DNA of 64,000 nucleotides, from NCBI GenBank assembly GCA_001873995.1, contig MNVR01000007.1:33065-97064 (forward strand). The letters are read 5' to 3'. The stretch itself is not shown here. The text below holds more notes on this DNA, generated by a model that was given only the letters and a program-made list of their open reading frames with translations, made no database searches and was not told the origin of the DNA. This DNA comes from Candidatus Phelpsiimicrobium noxiivivens. GTDB lineage: Bacteria > Omnitrophota > Gorgyraeia > Velamenicoccales > Velamenicoccaceae. Position 1 is the stretch's first letter.

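Noticed and set aside
63351..63395. Possible riboswitch (GGTGAGGC resembling part of the M-box)
   Set aside because: Only a seven-base resemblance, no conserved core, and it lies in the middle of a coding frame.

Overview
The window looks like part of a bacterial chromosome from an Omnitrophota-like (former OP3) lineage. This is inferred from the combination of a dnaA-dnaN-gyrB-gyrA origin block, a large Tad pilus locus, dispersed intergenic repeats and a giant secreted-protein gene. No rRNA or other marker gene is present to fix the taxonomy. Coding is dense, the genetic code is standard (TAA, TAG and TGA all used), and no CRISPR array or complete insertion sequence was seen.

Layout. (1) 1-9.8 kb, replication core: 5'-truncated dnaA, a short origin-like spacer, dnaN, a DciA-like DUF721 gene (no recF between), gyrB, a small membrane protein, and gyrA interrupted by a 461-residue intein with a LAGLIDADG endonuclease. 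(2) 9.8-15 kb, accessory region: tRNA-Glu(CTC) with a terminator, the C-terminal stub of a serine recombinase, GGGGACGG repeats, a RhuM-family remnant, a SEC-C gene broken by two in-frame stops, a B12-type radical SAM gene, and a UbiA-type membrane protein with a one-base frameshift. (3) 15-34 kb, Tad (Flp) pilus: PpiC lipoprotein, CpaB, a CpaC secretin with a C-terminal TonB-like domain, a CpaE-CpaF fusion, a second radical SAM paralog (minus strand), a DUF192 protein, a DDE-transposase-like protein, nine tandem Flp-like pilins, two TadE-like pseudopilins, a TadG-like protein, a lipoprotein, a tenth pilin, TadB and TadC. (4) 34,177 to the window end: one uninterrupted reading frame of at least 9,941 codons with no stop.

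The giant protein starts with a signal peptide and a C39-peptidase-like domain. It then has Gly/Ala-rich hydrophobic stretches, 234-residue tandem beta-rich repeats, TPR-like repeats of exactly 77 residues and a SecA/SF2-like motor. Its second half is a string of enzyme-like modules: SPOR, two lytic-transglycosylase-like domains, two degenerate GGDEF-like domains, a NadD-like nucleotidyltransferase, two kinase-like domains, a metallophosphoesterase, a methyltransferase, a GS-DxD nucleotidyltransferase, an HEXXH peptidase and a JAMM/MPN domain. Many are separated by a recurrent Ser-Ser-Pro-[Ile/Val/Leu/Met] linker. It also carries in-frame palindromic elements, and one pair is read in two different frames.

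How it may fit together (inference): a Tad pilus with an unusually diverse pilin set would give contact with surfaces or other cells. The giant secreted protein encoded directly downstream carries peptidoglycan-cleaving, proteolytic and nucleotide- or protein-modifying folds, which would suit predation, parasitism or contact-dependent antagonism.
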